Source: Allomuricauda sp.
GTDB taxonomy: Bacteria; Bacteroidota; Bacteroidia; Flavobacteriales; Flavobacteriaceae
Length of the DNA: 64,000 nt
Assembly: GCF_028280385.1 (NCBI RefSeq)
Contig: NZ_JANQLX010000015.1
Location: 310,001-374,000 of the forward strand
Direction of reading: 5' to 3'
The notes under the pieces were generated by a model. The model did not search any database, was not told the DNA's origin, and worked only from the letters and a program-made list of their open reading frames with translations. The position numbers and the translations under genes are program-made. Positions 61,283 to 64,000 of the stretch are shown here, piece by piece. Each line of letters starts with the position of its first letter. Positions within the stretch are counted from its first letter, which is position 1.

Positions 61283-63073
61283 ATGTCCAACCCACCTTCG
61301 ATTAGTGTCCAAATTAGCGTTCTACCCGATAGCCCTGGAGTTTATCAGTTTTATGATTCCGATGGGAAAATTCTTTATGTGGGCAAGGCTAAAAATTTAA
61401 AGAAAAGGGTGTCTTCCTATTTCAACAAAAAGCAGGAATATGGCAAGACAAGGGTGCTGGTAAGAAAAATACATTCGGTAAAGCATATTGTGGTCTCCAC
61501 AGAATCGGATGCCCTTTTGTTGGAGAACAACCTGATCAAGAAATTGCTCCCTCGGTACAACGTTTTGTTGAAGGACGATAAATCGTATCCATGGATTTGC
61601 ATTAAAAAAGAGCGTTTCCCAAGGGTGTTCTCCACCCGGAAGCTCATCAAGGACGGCTCTGAATATTTTGGACCCTACACGAGCATGAAAACCGTTCGCA
61701 CCTTGTTGGAATTGGTGCGGAGCCTCTATCCCTTGAGAACGTGTAACTACGATCTTTCCGAGGAAAAGATCGCAGCTGGCAAATACAAGGTCTGCCTGGA
61801 GTATCATTTGGGCAATTGCCTGGGCCCCTGTGAAGGCTTACAGACCGAGGAGGAATATCATGGCCAAATTGAGAGTATCCGACAAATCATAAAGGGAAAT
61901 TTCAAAGGGAGTTTGCAACAGTTTAAATCCCGGATGAAGTTACATGCGGAGGCCATGGAATTTGAAAAAGCTCAGCGGGTAAAGGACAAAATTGAGATTT
62001 TGGAGAATTATCAGGCAAGATCTACGGTGGTCAATCCCAAGATCAATAATGTTGATGTGTTCACCATCATCTCAGATGAGACCCATGGCTATGTGAACTT
62101 TTTACAACTATCCCATGGCTCCATTGTTAGGTCCCACACCCTGGAAATCAAAAAGAAATTGGAGGAAACCGATGAGGAACTTTTACAATTGGCCATCATA
62201 GAACTCCGACAGCGCTTCAATTCCCAATCCAAGGAAGTATATCTTCCATTTCCCGTAATTGTGGAGGAGCACATTAAGATCACCGTTCCCAAACTGGGAG
62301 AGAAGAAAAGGATCATGGAACTGTCCGAACGCAATGCCAGGTTTTTCAGACAGGATCGCTTCAAACAGATCAAGATAACCGACCCCGATCGGCACACTAA
62401 GCGAATCATGGCCCAGATGAAGGCCGATCTTCGACTTGCCGAAGAACCGACCCATATTGAATGTTTTGATAACTCCAACATTCAGGGGAGCAACCCAGTG
62501 GCGGCTTGCGTGGTCTTTAAAAATGGGAAACCCTCCAAGAAGGACTACAGGCATTTCAATATTAAAACGGTAGAGGGGCCAGATGATTTTGCCAGTATGG
62601 AAGAGGTGGTATTTAGACGCTATAAAAGATTGTTGGGTGAGGGCGAACCCCTGCCCCAGCTTGTGGTAATAGATGGGGGCAAGGGACAACTTTCTTCAGC
62701 ACTAAAAAGTTTGGAAGTTTTAGGATTAAGAGGCAAGATCGCCATCATTGGCATAGCCAAACGTCTTGAGGAAATCTATTTTCCAGAGGATCCCATACCC
62801 CTTTATCTGGACAAGAAATCCGAAAGCTTGAAAATTATCCAGCAACTTAGGAACGAGGCACATAGATTTGGAATAACCCATCACAGAAACCAAAGGAGCA
62901 AGGGAGCCATTAATTCGGAATTGGAACAAATTGAGGGCATTGGCAAAAAAACGGCAGAGCAACTTTTGAAACAATTTAAATCGGTTAAACGGATCAAGGA
63001 AGCAACCATTGACAGTCTTGCGGAATCTGTAGGTATGTCCAAGGCAAAAAAAATCTATAAATCATTTCATTAG
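61283..63073 (+). CDS. uvrC: Excinuclease ABC subunit C
   Basis: 596 residues. Domains in order: GIY-YIG nuclease at about 12-95 (GVYQFYDSDGKILYVGKAKNL), a Cys-rich region near 160-180 (CNYDL, KVCLEYHLGNCLGPC), the UVR domain at about 203-238, the RNase H-like endonuclease (IECFDNSNIQGSNPVAACVV and LVVIDGGKGQL), and C-terminal HhH motifs (IEGIGKKTAEQLLKQF). It makes both incisions in nucleotide excision repair. Five bases separate its stop from the patatin start. Confidence 0.96.
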   Translation: MSNPPSISVQISVLPDSPGVYQFYDSDGKILYVGKAKNLKKRVSSYFNKKQEYGKTRVLVRKIHSVKHIVVSTESDALLLENNLIKKLLPRYNVLLKDDKSYPWICIKKERFPRVFSTRKLIKDGSEYFGPYTSMKTVRTLLELVRSLYPLRTCNYDLSEEKIAAGKYKVCLEYHLGNCLGPCEGLQTEEEYHGQIESIRQIIKGNFKGSLQQFKSRMKLHAEAMEFEKAQRVKDKIEILENYQARSTVVNPKINNVDVFTIISDETHGYVNFLQLSHGSIVRSHTLEIKKKLEETDEELLQLAIIELRQRFNSQSKEVYLPFPVIVEEHIKITVPKLGEKKRIMELSERNARFFRQDRFKQIKITDPDRHTKRIMAQMKADLRLAEEPTHIECFDNSNIQGSNPVAACVVFKNGKPSKKDYRHFNIKTVEGPDDFASMEEVVFRRYKRLLGEGEPLPQLVVIDGGKGQLSSALKSLEVLGLRGKIAIIGIAKRLEEIYFPEDPIPLYLDKKSESLKIIQQLRNEAHRFGITHHRNQRSKGAINSELEQIEGIGKKTAEQLLKQFKSVKRIKEATIDSLAESVGMSKAKKIYKSFH

Positions 63074-63078
63074 CGCCC

Positions 63079-64000
63079 ATGAAGATCAAGATGCTTTCCT
63101 TATTGATATGTGCTTTTATGGGTTTCATGGGGATTTCCCAAAATGCAGACAATGAAAACCCGCCCAAGGTGGGTCTGGTGCTCAGTGGTGGCGGTGCCAA
63201 GGGATTGGCCCACATTGGCGCTCTAAAGGCTATTGATGAAGCTGGCATAAAAGTGGACTATATTGGAGGAACCAGCATGGGTGCCATAGTAGGGGCCCTA
63301 TATGCCTCGGGTTATTCGGCCAAGGAACTGGATTCCATATTTCGGGTCATCAATTTCACCGAACTCATTCAAGATAATGTGCCCCGGGGTGCCAAGACCT
63401 TTTATGAAAAAGAAGATTCCGAGCGGTATGCACTTGGACTCCCTTTTACCAACTTTAATGTGTCGTTCCCCCAGGCCATTTCCGGTGGGCAGAACATTTA
63501 TAATGAATTGGTCCGTTTACTCTTCCATGTAAAGGATGTACAGGATTTCAACAAACTACCCATCCCCTTTTTATGTGTGGCCACCAATGTGGAGACTGGG
63601 GAAGAGGTTTTACTGGAACGGGGGTATCTGCCGGAGGCCATTATGGCCAGTGGCACTTTTCCTTCCCTTTTTGAACCCTCCGAAATTGACGGCGAGATAC
63701 TTATTGATGGCGGGGTGGTAAACAATTATCCCATTGATGAGATCAAGGCCAAAGGTGCGGATGTGATCATAGGGGTGGATGTTCAACATGGATTGGCCAC
63801 GCGCGAATCCTTGGAGTCTGCCACCGAGATTTTACTGCAAATCAATAATTATCGCACGGTCAGGGATATGAAAAAGAAGGCCAGGGAAACCGATGTTTAT
63901 ATCAGACCGGACATTGATGATTTTTCGGTAATAGATTTTGACCGAAGCATTGAAATAGTGGAAAGTGGGGAGGCGGCAGCTTATGGCAAAATAGATGAAT
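63079..64000 (+). CDS. Patatin-like phospholipase, cut by window end
   Basis: At least 307 residues; the frame is open at base 64000. A signal peptide covers about 1-20. The patatin core is complete: oxyanion GGGAKG at about 37-42, nucleophile Ser66 in GGTSMG, and the catalytic Asp210 in LIDGGVVNNYP. Exported patatins in Bacteroidota often carry a C-terminal surface-antigen/BamA-type barrel; whether this one does lies beyond the window. Probably co-transcribed with uvrC. Confidence 0.88.
   Translation, partial: MKIKMLSLLICAFMGFMGISQNADNENPPKVGLVLSGGGAKGLAHIGALKAIDEAGIKVDYIGGTSMGAIVGALYASGYSAKELDSIFRVINFTELIQDNVPRGAKTFYEKEDSERYALGLPFTNFNVSFPQAISGGQNIYNELVRLLFHVKDVQDFNKLPIPFLCVATNVETGEEVLLERGYLPEAIMASGTFPSLFEPSEIDGEILIDGGVVNNYPIDEIKAKGADVIIGVDVQHGLATRESLESATEILLQINNYRTVRDMKKKARETDVYIRPDIDDFSVIDFDRSIEIVESGEAAAYGKIDE

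Overview
The window reads as chromosomal DNA of a marine-type Flavobacteriaceae (Bacteroidota). The evidence is a complete bat (aerotolerance) operon, a T9SS type A C-terminal sorting domain, IleRS of the long Bacteroidota type followed by a DksA-like gene and lspA, a TonB-dependent receptor, many short lipoprotein signals, few Shine-Dalgarno sequences, and repeated matches to the Bacteroidota -7 promoter element TAnnTTTG. The genus cannot be fixed from this sequence; a Muricauda-like organism is a guess. I see no rRNA, tRNA, insertion sequence, prophage or CRISPR array. Gene density is high and base composition looks even throughout.

Layout. 1-9480: eight tightly overlapping minus-strand genes, moxR, a DUF58 protein, a two-TM BatD-like protein, batA, batB, batC, batD and batE, then a small secreted protein. 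9.6-12.4 kb: aldo/keto reductase, SDR and an AlbA_2-type putative DNA-binding protein (plus strand). 12.4-15.3 kb: amylosucrase-like GH13 enzyme with a PfkB sugar kinase (minus). 15.3-19.5 kb: a lipoprotein and a 1224-residue secreted beta-propeller protein. 19.7-21.6 kb: phosphatase, HhH-like membrane protein and OmpA-like protein. 22.0-24.6 kb: ALDH7-type dehydrogenase, and 3-hydroxyanthranilate dioxygenase coupled to DUF1304. 24.7-30.9 kb: CAP lipoprotein, CvpA, glpD, a 7-TM protein and an AGCS amino-acid:cation symporter. 30.9-34.1 kb: PDZ-hydrolase, divergent LytTR regulator, gpsA. 34.2-38.8 kb: lipoprotein, AraC regulator divergent from a PhyH-type dioxygenase, SulP transporter. 38.8-48.6 kb: mixed metabolic and unknown genes, including two DinB-fold proteins, cytochrome c, a YheT-type hydrolase, nitronate monooxygenase, thioesterase, EamA exporter, ArsC/Spx-like protein and Asp/Glu racemase. 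48.7-54.6 kb: cystathionine gamma-synthase, gdhA, recO and a TonB receptor. 54.6-64.0 kb: small helical protein, ileS, dksA-like, lspA, 5-formyl-THF cyclo-ligase, uvrC and a patatin cut by the window end.

Most of this is housekeeping and I find no convincing new defence or mobile system. The best leads are regulatory. The araC-phyH intergenic region has a 9-bp direct repeat at exactly 21-bp spacing, flanked by two copies of a 19-bp repeat. The LytTR promoter region has three TTATGTC-type boxes every 20-21 bp. Two perfect 14-bp palindromes sit just upstream of the AGCS and thioesterase genes. Two interleaved divergent promoters lie before cystathionine gamma-synthase. A 28-codon membrane microprotein lies between the 5-formyl-THF cyclo-ligase gene and uvrC, and an empty 455-bp gap contains three strong hairpins.
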